NCBI RefSeq assembly: GCF_004320535.1
Contig: NZ_SIHY01000001.1
Coordinates: 62,001-126,000 of the forward strand
Length of the DNA stretch: 64,000 bases
From: Arthrobacter sp. S41
GTDB taxonomy: Bacteria > Actinomycetota > Actinomycetes > Actinomycetales > Micrococcaceae
Direction of reading: 5' to 3'
The notes under the pieces were generated by a model. That model had not been told where the DNA came from and searched no databases. It saw nothing but the letters and a program-made list of their open reading frames with translations. Shown here in pieces: positions 16,902 to 25,495 of this stretch; positions within the stretch are counted from its first letter, which is position 1, and the number at the start of each line of letters is the position of its first letter. The position numbers and the translations under genes are program-made.

Positions 16902-17240
16902 GTGGAAGTGGTTTCCGATGACAAGAAATTACTCAAGCAGGCCAGTGACGATACAGTCGCAAAGAAGGAACTTGGAGCTGAACAAGCTAAGAAACTTGGG
17001 ATGCGCGTCGCTGAATTGAAATCGGTCGATACTATCGAAGAGCTACTCGCGGGCACTGGACGCTGGGAGTTGCTCCTGCAAAACCGTGCTGGCACGTACT
17101 CAGGGCGCCTGAATGGAAATTGTCGACTGATCGTTAAATTTGAATTGGAAGATTCCGAGGGCGACGAGGAGCACGTGAATGTCGTGCATGCCTGTCTTCT
17201 TGAGATCGTGGACTATCACGAAAAGAAGAACAAGCGCTAG
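16902..17240 (+). CDS. HigB/RelE-type toxin
   Basis: 112 residues from GTG 16902. The second half has the RelE-superfamily pattern: LAGTGRWELLLQNRAGTY-SGRLNGNCRLIVKF followed by VHACLLEIVDYHEKK, where basic and aromatic residues near the end would act on mRNA at the ribosome. The gene lies 31 bases before an HTH-containing antitoxin, the reversed toxin-first order typical of higBA. The N-terminal 30 residues are Lys/Asp-rich. It is probably a ribosome-dependent mRNA interferase neutralised by its neighbour. Confidence 0.75.
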   Translation: MEVVSDDKKLLKQASDDTVAKKELGAEQAKKLGMRVAELKSVDTIEELLAGTGRWELLLQNRAGTYSGRLNGNCRLIVKFELEDSEGDEEHVNVVHACLLEIVDYHEKKNKR

Positions 17241-17271
17241 CGGCGCCTAATAATTGGACGGGGAGGGGACA

Positions 17272-18348
17272 ATGACTACGAACAAGGTAACTACCAATTA
17301 CGCGGTTGCACCCGGCGAATACATTAAAGAATGGCTTGAAGATGAAGAGCGGACTCAGGCCTCCCTTGCCCGCGATCTCGGCGTGAGTGCTAAGCATGTT
17401 AGTAAGTTGATCAACGGTGCCGTGCTGAGCCCTGAATTGGCATTGAAGCTTGAGCTCGTCACCAGTATTCCAGCTAAGAACTGGTTAGCACTCGAGGCTC
17501 AGTATCGTGCTGATCAAACCAGACTTGGCATGGAAAAGGAACTGGAACGTCATGCGGAAATTGCGAAAGCATTCCCGCTGACTGCCCTCCGCAAAGCAGG
17601 TATTATTACCGAAACGATGCGTAAGCCAGGAATCGTGCTTATGCAGTTAATGTCATTTTTTGCGGTTGGTGACCTAGAAGGCCTTGAGCGTCAGAGCCAA
17701 CCGCTACCAGCTTTTAGACAAGATGTAGCGCATCCGGTTCGACCAGAATCGGTGCGAACTTGGCTGAGAATGATTGAACTTGAACTTGATGCGTCGGATC
17801 CTTTGGAACAGCCTTACGATGCGGATTCTTTGCGAGCGCTAATTCCAGAACTACGAGAGCTTTCTCGTAGTCAGGGTGCGTCTTTCGAGGGTCCATTGGT
17901 CGAAAAGCTGGCCAGCGTGGGAGTGCGAATTCTATTTGTGCCAGAAATTTCTGGCACTCGCGCACACGGTTGCACACAGTGGTACGGGGAAAATCCCGTT
18001 ATAACCCTGACGCTCCGTGGTCGAGACGATGGCAAACTGTGGTTTACATTGTTCCACGAGATTGGCCATGTTCTCCTTCATCCGAAGAATGGGCCTATGG
18101 TTCAAATGGATGGGGAATTGCAAAGCGCGAAAGAGATTGCAGCAAACGAATTCGCATCAGAAACCCTGGTTCCTGCGAGGTTCAAGCCCCGATTGAGAAA
18201 ACTGCGGTTCAATAGCGACGTAATTGAATTTGCGGAAGAAATAGGAGTTTCTCCGGGGATCGTCGTGGGGCAGCTGCACCACTTGGGCCTGTGGGAAAGA
18301 AATAGAGGGCACAAGCTTCATAATCGATTCACATTTGCCAGTGAGTAA
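17272..18348 (+). CDS. HigA-type antitoxin with ImmA/IrrE-like metallopeptidase domain
   Basis: 358 residues. The start is ATG 17272 behind a GGGGAGGGG ribosome binding site (an upstream TTG at 17254 is in frame but lacks one). Residues about 11-65 form a HigA/VapI-type HTH (APGEYIKEWL, TQASLARDLGVSAKHVSKLI). The C-terminal domain holds HEIGH at 262-266 in FTLFHEIGHVLLHP, then EIAANEFASETLVP, the zinc-peptidase signature of ImmA/IrrE proteins. The protein should both repress the operon and bind the toxin; the peptidase domain may sense or trigger its own removal or that of another regulator. Much longer than a plain HigA (~100 residues). Confidence 0.8.
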   Translation: MTTNKVTTNYAVAPGEYIKEWLEDEERTQASLARDLGVSAKHVSKLINGAVLSPELALKLELVTSIPAKNWLALEAQYRADQTRLGMEKELERHAEIAKAFPLTALRKAGIITETMRKPGIVLMQLMSFFAVGDLEGLERQSQPLPAFRQDVAHPVRPESVRTWLRMIELELDASDPLEQPYDADSLRALIPELRELSRSQGASFEGPLVEKLASVGVRILFVPEISGTRAHGCTQWYGENPVITLTLRGRDDGKLWFTLFHEIGHVLLHPKNGPMVQMDGELQSAKEIAANEFASETLVPARFKPRLRKLRFNSDVIEFAEEIGVSPGIVVGQLHHLGLWERNRGHKLHNRFTFASE

Positions 18349-18439
18349 GGCTCGGAAAAGTATGGCGTTGGCTGATTAGACGAAAAGTTTAGCCACACGC
18401 TAGTCACTTGACGTTCCTACTTTCTCTGTCGAATAACCA

Positions 18440-18471
18440 ACCGCCCCACAATCAATCGATAGTGGGGCGGT
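18440..18471 (+). terminator. Terminator after toxin-antitoxin pair
   Basis: ACCGCCCCAC (18440-18449) pairs with GTGGGGCGGT (18462-18471), followed by CTTCT. Strong stem, weak T-run. Confidence 0.65.
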
Positions 18472-18626
18472 CTTCTGCGTTAACATAATTGAAATTTGTT
18501 TCCATGCAATCCACCGTGGGGATGATTGATTAAAGATCTGTTTCACAGTAAGTTTCATGGTGTCAGGACCTGCGGAGGTTTCCTGCCAAGAAGTTTATTT
18601 TCTGGATCGAACGGAAGGTTGTACCT

Positions 18627-18821
18627 ATGGGTCTCGGTGACAAGATAAAGAACAAAGCGCAAGAAGTTTCCGGAAAAATCAAGGAATCAGTTGGCGACGC
18701 AACCGACAACGAAAAGTTGCAGACTGAAGGCGTGAAGGATCAAGCGGCGGCCGCAACTAAGCAGGCTGGCGAAAACATCAAAGACGCTGCCAAAGACGTC
18801 AAGGACGATCTAACTAAGTAA
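18627..18821 (+). CDS. CsbD family stress protein
   Basis: 64 residues, Lys/Asp/Ala-rich and helical, with the family opening MGLGDKIKNKAQEVSGKIKE and the closing AGENIKDAAKDVKDDL. CsbD proteins accumulate under general stress; their molecular action is unknown. The start is backed by GGAAGG about 10 bases upstream. It stands alone between two terminators. It may be lysogenic-conversion cargo or a host gene trapped at the phage border. Confidence 0.85.
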   Translation: MGLGDKIKNKAQEVSGKIKESVGDATDNEKLQTEGVKDQAAAATKQAGENIKDAAKDVKDDLTK

Positions 18822-18835
18822 CGCGCAAAATAGGA

Positions 18836-18866
18836 CTGCCCCATCCTCACAGTGAGGGTGGGGTAG
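18836..18866 (+). terminator. Terminator after csbD
   Basis: CTGCCCCATCCTCAC (18836-18850) pairs with TGAGGGTGGGGTAG with one or two G-T pairs, followed by TTTT. Confidence 0.8.
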
Positions 18867-18893
18867 TTTTATACGTTAAGGCACAATAAGACC

Positions 18894-19238
18894 ATGCCCA
18901 CGTTCTCTGACCCACGTTTCGAGCGCATGCGCTCGTATATGACCGGGGAATACCCATACGTGCAGGTGTTCGATCCGGGGTTGGGGAAGATCCACGCTAG
19001 GGTGCGTGGTTGGATGCAAGGTGAACTGTTTATCGAATACCCACCCAACGGCGCACGCTGGGTCTACAACGGGCGCTTAGACGTGAAGTGGATACCAACC
19101 ACGGCAGCCACACGCATCAGACGGGCAGACAGCATCTGGCGTGGCACCGAAGACAATCACACCTGGCACCAACGCGAAGACCAGAAGATCAGCTTCCGAC
19201 CAGACCCATGGACATCAAACCTCCCGGCATCCGACTAG
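18894..19238 (+). CDS. Hypothetical protein, 114 residues
   Basis: Not recognised. The sequence looks like a compact beta-rich protein with many Trp, Arg and Tyr (MTGEYPYVQVFDPG, RVRGWMQGELFIEYPP, RWVYNGRLDVKWIP). No clear ribosome binding site lies before ATG 18894, so the messenger may be leaderless. It lies close to the attR end of the prophage and is probably phage cargo. Confidence 0.55.
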   Translation: MPTFSDPRFERMRSYMTGEYPYVQVFDPGLGKIHARVRGWMQGELFIEYPPNGARWVYNGRLDVKWIPTTAATRIRRADSIWRGTEDNHTWHQREDQKISFRPDPWTSNLPASD

Positions 19239-19248
19239 AATTCGCCTT

Positions 19249-19356
19249 ATGGATCAATACGGAAACCTAGGTCCATTCCAAGACTCCAAGATGCGTCAAT
19301 GGTGGGATGAATTGGAAGTTGAAACGCAAGACGAAGACATGGCGGGCTTGGGATAA
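19249..19356 (+). CDS. Possible small protein, 35 residues
   Basis: ATG 19249 opens a short acidic frame (MDQYGNLGPFQDSKM, then WWDELEVETQDEDM) eleven bases after the preceding gene. No good ribosome binding site is seen. Kept as a weak candidate because the composition looks protein-like and the spacing fits an operon. Confidence 0.3.
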   Translation: MDQYGNLGPFQDSKMRQWWDELEVETQDEDMAGLG

Positions 19357-19561
19357 GTCTGTTTTATTGGGTTCGGCCTCTCGGGCATCCTGAACGCATA
19401 TCAGACGCAAGATTATGGTCTATTCGACCCTGACACGCCCGAGCTGCGTACTTGTTCCCACCGGGAACGGACTACAATTTTTCATGTAAATGAAGCGTTC
19501 CCAGTTGGATGCTTCCAACCTCGAAATCCGCGTGATTCCGGGGCAAAACGGGGTTTTGCTA

Positions 19562-19589
19562 TCGGGTTCAAATCCCGCTAGCCCGACCA
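19562..19589 (+). tRNA. tRNA-Pro 3' fragment, probable attR
   Basis: The sequence folds as the end of a tRNA: T-stem TCGGG, loop TTCAAAT, CCCGC, then acceptor strand TAGCCCG, discriminator A and encoded CCA. TAGCCCGACCA matches the end of actinobacterial tRNA-Pro. No D-arm, anticodon arm or 5' acceptor strand (CGGGCTA) lies upstream, so the gene is not complete here. This is what remains of a target tRNA on the far side of an integrated element; the intact copy should be at the left border outside the window. Confidence 0.75.
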
Positions 19590-19595
19590 TCTTGT

Positions 19596-19630
19596 AAAAC
19601 CCCGTCGAGAATTTTTCTCGGCGGGGTTTT
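19596..19630 (+). terminator. Terminator downstream of tRNA fragment
   Basis: AAAACCCCGTCGAGAA pairs with TTCTCGGCGGGGTTTT around a short T-rich loop (one G-T pair). It is a symmetric, strong intrinsic terminator and presumably the original terminator of the tRNA gene, displaced by the prophage. Confidence 0.85.
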
Positions 19631-19661
19631 GCTCTGCCAAAATAATTACGGGAGCAACCAG

Positions 19662-20504
19662 ATGCAACGCAGGTTCCAACAGGTAGACGTCTTCAGTAGT
19701 ACTGCTTATAAAGGCAATCCGCTGGGGGTAGTTTTAGACGCCCCGGGGCTCTCTAGCCAAGAGATGATCAACTATTCGCGGTGGTCCAATCTTTCTGAGG
19801 TCACCTTTGTGTTGCCGTCTGAAAATCCAGACGCGGACTATCGCTTCCGTATCTTCGCTAGGGAACGTGAGTATCCATTTGCTGGTCATCCTGCTTTGGG
19901 CACGGCGCGTGCATGGCTTGCCGAAGGGGGAGTGCCGAAGAATTCAGGGTTGATTCTGGCTGAATGCGAAGCCGGGGTTGTGCCAATCAAAATTCAAGGC
20001 GACGTATTGTCATTCGCCTCGCCGCCAACGATACGCAGCGGGACAATTGAAGCCAGCGAGCTAGCCGAGGTTCTGCACATTCTTGGTGTGGAGCAATCGC
20101 AGGTGCTCGATTCTCAGTGGGTGGATAACGGGCCCGGGTGGATGGCCATCTTGCTGGATGACCATGACCTTTTGCTTGGGCTTGATCCGAAGATTCCAAC
20201 CCGTCCCGGTCGATGGAAAATCGGCGTCATCGCGCCTTTGGCTCATGCGCAAGGTGAAGAAAAATTTGAGGTCCGGGCACTGACCATCGAGAACGGAACC
20301 CTGCGAGAAGATCCTGTGACAGGGAGCCTGAACGGTGCAGCAGCGCAGTGGCTCATCAACACGCAAAAGGTCCACCCTCCACTGATTAACCGGCAAGGCT
20401 CGGTAATCGGGTACGAGGGACGCGTGTACCTAGACGCCAGTGACGAACATTTGTGGGTTGGTGGGCATACCCAGGTCTTGATCCGCGGAACTATTGAGCT
20501 CTAG
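19662..20504 (+). CDS. PhzF family isomerase/epimerase-like protein
   Basis: 280 residues with the two-lobed diaminopimelate-epimerase fold. Family motifs: QQVDVFSSTAYKGNPLGVV at the N-terminus, NLSEVTFVLP with the conserved Glu (E46), AGHPALGTARAWL, and DPVTGSLNGAAAQWL near the C-terminus. The start is ATG 19662 with GGAGC upstream; the frame extends earlier but into the terminator. Most genomic PhzF paralogues are not in phenazine clusters and their substrates are unknown. No phenazine genes are nearby, so only the family can be assigned. It is the first host gene after the prophage. Confidence 0.85.
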   Translation: MQRRFQQVDVFSSTAYKGNPLGVVLDAPGLSSQEMINYSRWSNLSEVTFVLPSENPDADYRFRIFAREREYPFAGHPALGTARAWLAEGGVPKNSGLILAECEAGVVPIKIQGDVLSFASPPTIRSGTIEASELAEVLHILGVEQSQVLDSQWVDNGPGWMAILLDDHDLLLGLDPKIPTRPGRWKIGVIAPLAHAQGEEKFEVRALTIENGTLREDPVTGSLNGAAAQWLINTQKVHPPLINRQGSVIGYEGRVYLDASDEHLWVGGHTQVLIRGTIEL

Positions 20505-20721
20505 GGCCCGATGCCTTGTCAGGGTCTTTGAGCCGAACTAGTCTTGAGAAATGGGAACGATAATTTCTGGGATGTTCTTCCACACAACGCCATAGCGTTG
20601 ATTTATCCGATGTTGAGCCTAGCTCCATTGCCCACCCACGGCATCATGTTTCGGTGCCCGACAAATAACTGTGCTGCTTGATGGACTTTAGAAGTCTTTG
20701 CGCGCAAGGCAGGAAAATCCC

Positions 20722-22428
20722 ATGACTCAGGCCAAATCTACAGACCTTGATGGTGAGGCTAACGGTGAAGACCGTAGCAATGCACTGTGCATTTTGGAGA
20801 ACGTTAGTGTCAGTTTTGCAGACCTAGACGTACTGACCGATGTCGACGTTGTTCTTTCCTTCAACGAACGACTTGCCGTATTGGGCGATAACGGTTCAGG
20901 TAAGTCAACTCTCATGCGAGTGCTATCTGGAACGCTGGAGCCAGATCAAGGGCACCGAGTGATCAACGCGCCCGGGGGAGTTGCCTACGCTGCACAGAAC
21001 CCTAAATTCTCCGCAGACATGAGCGTACAAGAGGTCATAAACTCCTACCACCGACGATTCCGCGAACTGGAAACTCTGATCGCTGCCATCTCGCAACGAC
21101 TGCAGAGCGCTACAGGCCAGACGGCTGAGCGCCTCATGACTCAATTGCAGCAGGTTACCGACCTTTATGAGGCAGCAGATGGTTATAGCTTGGAACAGCG
21201 AGTGGACAGCGCCCTCGAGCAGCTGAGCTTGGGGGAGATTGATCGGCAACGGCCCGTCTCCCAGCTCTCCGGCGGGCAACGTTCACGACTGGGGTTAGCC
21301 TGTGTACTGTGTTCGGGAGCCCAACTACTGTTACTGGACGAACCGACCAACGACTTAGACGATTCTGCGATGTCGTGGTTGGAGCGGAACCTTGAAAAGC
21401 ACCATGGAGCGTTGGTGGTCATCAGCCACGACCGCATGTTCCTACAGCGGTTTGCGCGTTCCATCGTTGAAGTTCATGACGGTTCTTTGGCGCACTATGG
21501 GAACGGATACGGAGGTTATCTGCATGCCAAGGAGCAGGAACGAATTGCGATTCGGGCGGACTACGAACAGTGGCTGGAGGAGTTGGAGCATTCTCAGCGT
21601 TTGGTGGAAAAGAATGCGGCTCGCGTTGCAGCTGTACCCCGGAAACAAGAAAAGGCCGGGTTTGGGCACGGTAATTTCCGCATGCGCAGTCGCAGCCATG
21701 GATCGACTTCAAAGATTCGTCAGGCCAAATCTCGCATTGAGGATCTGGAATCAAACCCGGCACCGAAGCCCGCGGCCGAATTGGAATTTGCCATGCCAAC
21801 CGAAAGTGGCACTGGCGATGGCAACACTTGTTTGGTCAGAGCAACTAAGGCACGACGCGAGGAAGCGCCGCTGTTGGCAACGAGTAATTTTGAAATTAAC
21901 CTAGGCCAGCGTTGGTTAGTTACTGGTCCCAATGGTGCAGGCAAAACTTCGCTGTTAAAGCTGCTGGCTGGCGAATTAGATCATTCTCAAGGCAAAATCT
22001 GGCGAGCAGAAAATCTGAGCTATGCGTGGTTACGACAAGAGCTCGGACAGACCCCCGGAGAAAGCTTGCTCGAATCATTCGCTCTGGCGACGGACAGTTT
22101 TGTTGAAGAAGCTGCGCCGGTGCTGGCTAAGTTGGGGCTGTTTAGGGCCAATGATTTTCCGCGGCATCCGCTTTCGCTCTCGGTGGGCCAACGCCGCAGG
22201 TTTGAGCTTGCTGTGGCGGTCAGCACTCGGGCGCAATTACTACTATTAGACGAGCCGACAAACCATCTCTCGCCGGCGCTGGTTGAACAGCTTGAAGAAG
22301 CGTTAGAGCAATACCCTGGAACGGTTATTACCGTGACTCATGATCGCAGGTGGCAGCAGAAACTCAGGGCGCAATCGAACCTTCAGAGATTGCATGTACG
22401 AGATGGTCAGGTGCAAGTCGTGAAATAG
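20722..22428 (+). CDS. ABC-F family ATPase
   Basis: 568 residues with two ATP-binding cassettes and no membrane segment. Cassette 1 has Walker A GDNGSGKST (55-63), signature LSGGQRSRL and Walker B LLLLDEPTNDLD. Cassette 2 has GPNGAGKTS, LSVGQRRRF and LLLDEPTNHLSP. A charged linker of about 80-100 residues between them is the part that reaches the ribosomal peptidyl-transferase centre in ABC-F proteins. The length and acidic N-terminal extension resemble antibiotic-resistance or macrolide-type members; the exact drug, if any, cannot be read. The start is ATG 20722 with AGGAAA upstream. It is a single gene, closed by the terminator at 22528. Confidence 0.88.
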   Translation: MTQAKSTDLDGEANGEDRSNALCILENVSVSFADLDVLTDVDVVLSFNERLAVLGDNGSGKSTLMRVLSGTLEPDQGHRVINAPGGVAYAAQNPKFSADMSVQEVINSYHRRFRELETLIAAISQRLQSATGQTAERLMTQLQQVTDLYEAADGYSLEQRVDSALEQLSLGEIDRQRPVSQLSGGQRSRLGLACVLCSGAQLLLLDEPTNDLDDSAMSWLERNLEKHHGALVVISHDRMFLQRFARSIVEVHDGSLAHYGNGYGGYLHAKEQERIAIRADYEQWLEELEHSQRLVEKNAARVAAVPRKQEKAGFGHGNFRMRSRSHGSTSKIRQAKSRIEDLESNPAPKPAAELEFAMPTESGTGDGNTCLVRATKARREEAPLLATSNFEINLGQRWLVTGPNGAGKTSLLKLLAGELDHSQGKIWRAENLSYAWLRQELGQTPGESLLESFALATDSFVEEAAPVLAKLGLFRANDFPRHPLSLSVGQRRRFELAVAVSTRAQLLLLDEPTNHLSPALVEQLEEALEQYPGTVITVTHDRRWQQKLRAQSNLQRLHVRDGQVQVVK

Positions 22429-22527
22429 GCGAGTGGACGCCACGAACAACATCATGCATGGATACTGCCAGTTCCTAAGGTGCAAAACTTATGACGGAAG
22501 TCTGAATCTGCGCGCAGGTTCCAATGG

Positions 22528-22571
22528 CTACCAACCAGCACACGTATGTGCTGGTTGGTAGTCATTTTTTC
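22528..22571 (+). terminator. Terminator after ABC-F gene
   Basis: A 15-base-pair perfect stem (CTACCAACCAGCACA with its complement, loop CGTA) ending at 22561, followed by a T-run. The rest of the 22429-22747 gap holds the promoter region of the monooxygenase gene; I see no gene in it. Confidence 0.9.
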
Positions 22572-22747
22572 TTTGGAGAGTGCGCGGTCTTGGTGCGATC
22601 AGAAGTGAGAAATCCACGAATTCGGACAAAGGTTGTGAGGCCGCTCACGGATTGCATATGATTAGTGTGCGATAAAAGAGCATCGAGTTCTATTATCGAA
22701 CAAATGATATTCGAGTAAGTCATCACAGAGAAGCGGGGGATGGGACA

Positions 22748-24642
22748 GTGCAGTTTCATCACAACGGATATGTCTCGGCGGATCCACGAGTTCAACCGGC
22801 AGCGGGAACGGGGATCAACCGTCCCGAAGAACTACCGGAATTCATGGACGTGCTAATTGTTGGCACCGGGCCGGCCGGAACTATTACCGCGGCACAGCTC
22901 TCACAATTTCCAGATGTGCATACCCGAATCATCGACCGTCGCCCACATCGACTTGAGATTGGCCAGGCGGATGGAATTCAGTCACGCACTGTTGAGACAT
23001 TCCAAGCATTCAACTTCGCAGAGCGGATCACCGCAGAAGCCTATGTCATCAAAGAGACCACATTTTGGAATCCGGATCCTGCCAAACCTGAACAGATCAT
23101 TCGCACCGACAGGACGGCAGATGATCCGACGGGTGTCAGTGAATTTCCGCATCTTGTGGTGAACCAGGCGAGGGTCATCGACTACTTTGCCGAATACGCC
23201 CTCAACTCACCTGCTCGAATTACTCCAGATTATGGCTGGGAATTCAAAGAGCTCAGCGCTGAACCTGCTCACGAATATCCTGCGAAAGTCACGCTGATTA
23301 ACTGCGCTGACGGTGCGGATTCATTGGAACGCGTAGTTCGTGCCAAATACGTTGTGGGAGCAGACGGTGCACGCAGTCAGGTTCGCCGTTCCATTGGAGC
23401 CAAGCTGTCAGGCGACAAAGCCAACCATGCGTGGGGCGTCATGGATACCTTGGCCCTCACCGACTTTCCGGATGTGCGAACTAAATGCGCAATCCATTCA
23501 ACCGCCGGCTCAATCCTGCTCATTCCTCGTGAAGGCGGACAACTCTTCCGACTTTATGTTGACCTAGGCGAGGTTCCGGAAAACGACGAGGGTAAGGTCC
23601 GCGAAACACCGTTGGAAGAAATCATTGAACGGGCCAAAGCGATCTTGAATCCCTACTCGCTAGAAGTGAAAGATGTTGTCTGGCATAGCGTCTACGAAGT
23701 CGGCCATCGACTCGCCGATCGCTTCGACGACGTCCCTCTGGAAAAAATTGATTCGCAAAATCCTCGAGTCTTCATCGTCGGGGACGCCTGCCACACACTC
23801 TGCAAAAGCAGGGCAAGGGATGAATGCGTCCATGCAGGATGGCTTCAACCTGGCATGGAAAATTGGTCATGTGCTTTCTGGGCAAGCACCAGCGCAATTG
23901 CTGCGGACTTACAGCGCCGAACGTAAGGTCATCGCCAAAGATCTGATCGACTTTGATAAGCAATGGTCCTCCATCATGGCCGCAACGCCAGAAGACTTGG
24001 CAGGCAAGGAAGGCGTTGCCGAATTTTATGTTCGTACCGCTGAATTCCCGGCAGGATTCATGACTGAGTATTCACCGTCCGAACTTACGGGCAACAAAAC
24101 GTACCAGCATCGAGCAGCCGGATTCCCCATTGGTAAGCGTTTCAGATCCGCAGAAGTTATGCGTGTGGCCGACGCCAACCCAAAACACTTGGGGCATCAT
24201 CACAAGGCCGATGGGCGCTATCGAATTTATGTTTTTGCCGACCAGCAGCCAGCAGCCAGCAGGTGCCTCGGGTGAAGTTGCACAGCTGGCATCGTGGTTG
24301 ACGGATTCACAAGATTCTCCGGTCCGGCGATTCACGCCAAAGGGCTCGGATCTTGATGCGCTCTTTGATATCAAGGTGATCTACCAGCAAGATTACTCAA
24401 CGCTGAACATCAACGACGCACCTGAGATATTCCGCCCCCATGTTGGACAGTTCGGACTCATGAACTATGAAAAGGTCTACACCGCTCTGCCCGCGGAAAA
24501 TATCTTTGAACAACGACAAATTTCCCGTGAGGGAGCGATCGTAATCGTTCGGCCGGATATGTATGTGGCCAACGTTTTGCCGTTGAGTGCCACCGATCAA
24601 CTATCCGAGTTTTTTGATTCAGTGTTACTCGATCAGAACTAA
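22748..24642 (+). pseudogene. FAD-dependent aromatic hydroxylase (3-hydroxybenzoate 4-/phenol 2-monooxygenase type), two frameshifts
   Basis: The coding region spans about 631 codons, the usual length of this family, but runs in three frames. Frame 1 of the gene holds the FAD site VGTGPAG and the DG motif VVGADGARSQVRR. At 23792-23797 a (CA)3 tract breaks the frame: restoring one CA unit gives GDACHTHSAKAGQGMN, the conserved GD motif. At 24242-24262 a heptamer CCAGCAG is present three times; two copies would restore IYVFADQQPAGASGEV and continue into the C-terminal thioredoxin-like domain (SPVRRFTPKGSDLD to REGAIVIVRPD). GTG 22748 has GGGGGA upstream. The intact enzyme would hydroxylate a phenolic ring with NADPH and O2. 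As read, no complete protein is made. Confidence 0.88.
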
Positions 24643-24786
24643 TCAAGATATTTCCCCTACCAGTGTGAGGCCAGCTCAATGAGCTGTTCTCACGCTGGCT
24701 CGCAGTGTTGTCGCTGCGGAATATTTAATGCACTGTGTGAGTTGTTAAAGGTGCAAGGGATAAGTTCGTGGCGGAAGGAATGCGTT

Positions 24787-24924
24787 ATGGATCAGGGTTT
24801 CAGTTTCGATCTACAACAGGTCGTTGAATCTGACATGGTGTGCGCCGACGGCGTCTGTTTTATTCCGACTTCTAACGAGTCCACTGCTCAAGCAAATACT
24901 CTCGCAGGACCACTGCGTGATTAG
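24787..24924 (+). CDS. Possible small cysteine-containing protein, 45 residues
   Basis: ATG 24787 follows a good GGAAGGA ribosome binding site. The product begins MDQGFSFDLQQVVESDMV and contains CADGVC, a CX4C pair, in the middle. It overlaps the end of the convergent DUF488 gene by about 50 bases. It is not recognised. The ribosome binding site and the paired cysteines are the only support. Confidence 0.3.
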   Translation: MDQGFSFDLQQVVESDMVCADGVCFIPTSNESTAQANTLAGPLRD

Positions 24925-25231
24925 CTTGCTCGTTTTTTGAACTATAAACAAAAGTGACGATCGGATGTTGCTCTAGGATTTGCAGCAAGTCGTCTACAGC
25001 GGGGTTTTGATCCAACTCGGATTTGTAGACCTGAGCGTATTGTTCGAAGTGCTCGGTGTCGTGGATCCATACTTTGCGAAGTTCGTTGCTTGGAGCAACG
25101 GTCTTAGCCCACTGGTCTAAATGGAGTTTCTCTTTACTCTGACCACGCGGCCATAGACGGTCAACCAGTATGCGGTAGCCGTCTTCGGCAATAGCGTTGC
25201 TGTACACCCGCTTGAGTCGAATTTCAGACAT
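24872..25231 (-). CDS. DUF488 family protein
   Basis: 119 residues. Family motifs are RVYSNAIAEDGYRILVDRLWPRGQSKE at the N-terminus (the conserved 'RILVDRLWPRG' core), LRKVWIHD and VTFVYSSKN. The start ATG 25231 has AGGTGA closely upstream. DUF488 proteins are widespread and small; their biochemical role is not established. It is transcribed away from garA. Confidence 0.85.
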   Translation of the reverse strand: MSEIRLKRVYSNAIAEDGYRILVDRLWPRGQSKEKLHLDQWAKTVAPSNELRKVWIHDTEHFEQYAQVYKSELDQNPAVDDLLQILEQHPIVTFVYSSKNEQANHAVVLREYLLEQWTR

Positions 25232-25495
25232 GATTCACCTGTTAATTCCTGATCTGCGCTGGTTCTGATCCAAAATACCGAGAATGATCGGTGCCATGGA
25301 GACGATCGTGGTTTCGCTCAATTTACCTCAGATGTCACGCCTAGAATTCCATACGTCGGAAATTATGCGCTCATCTGTTATCACTTGGCTGGTGAGTAGG
25401 CTAATCTGTAGATAGTTTGGTATCGCAATATTGCCAAATTCGAACTCAAGGTCGTCGCGCACGAACTGTAAGCAAGATTTTCTGGAGGATCCCAA

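Larger units (their letters stand above)
1..19589. mobile_element. Prophage, right-hand part (siphovirus type)
   Basis: A continuous run of tail, host-binding and lysis genes on the + strand is followed by accessory genes and a tRNA-Pro 3' fragment that probably marks attR. The left part (integrase, repressor, packaging, capsid) is outside the window. The tail and lysis genes have intact reading frames, so this part is not visibly decayed. The position of the right boundary is inferred from the tRNA fragment at 19562-19589. Whether csbD and its neighbours at 18.6-19.4 kb belong to the phage or to the host is not certain. Confidence 0.85.

Noticed and set aside
20505-20721. Leader-peptide attenuator before the ABC-F gene
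   Set aside because: Only a small hairpin (CAACGC-CATA-GCGTTG near 20586) was seen; no convincing leader peptide with overlapping terminator, so regulation was not claimed.
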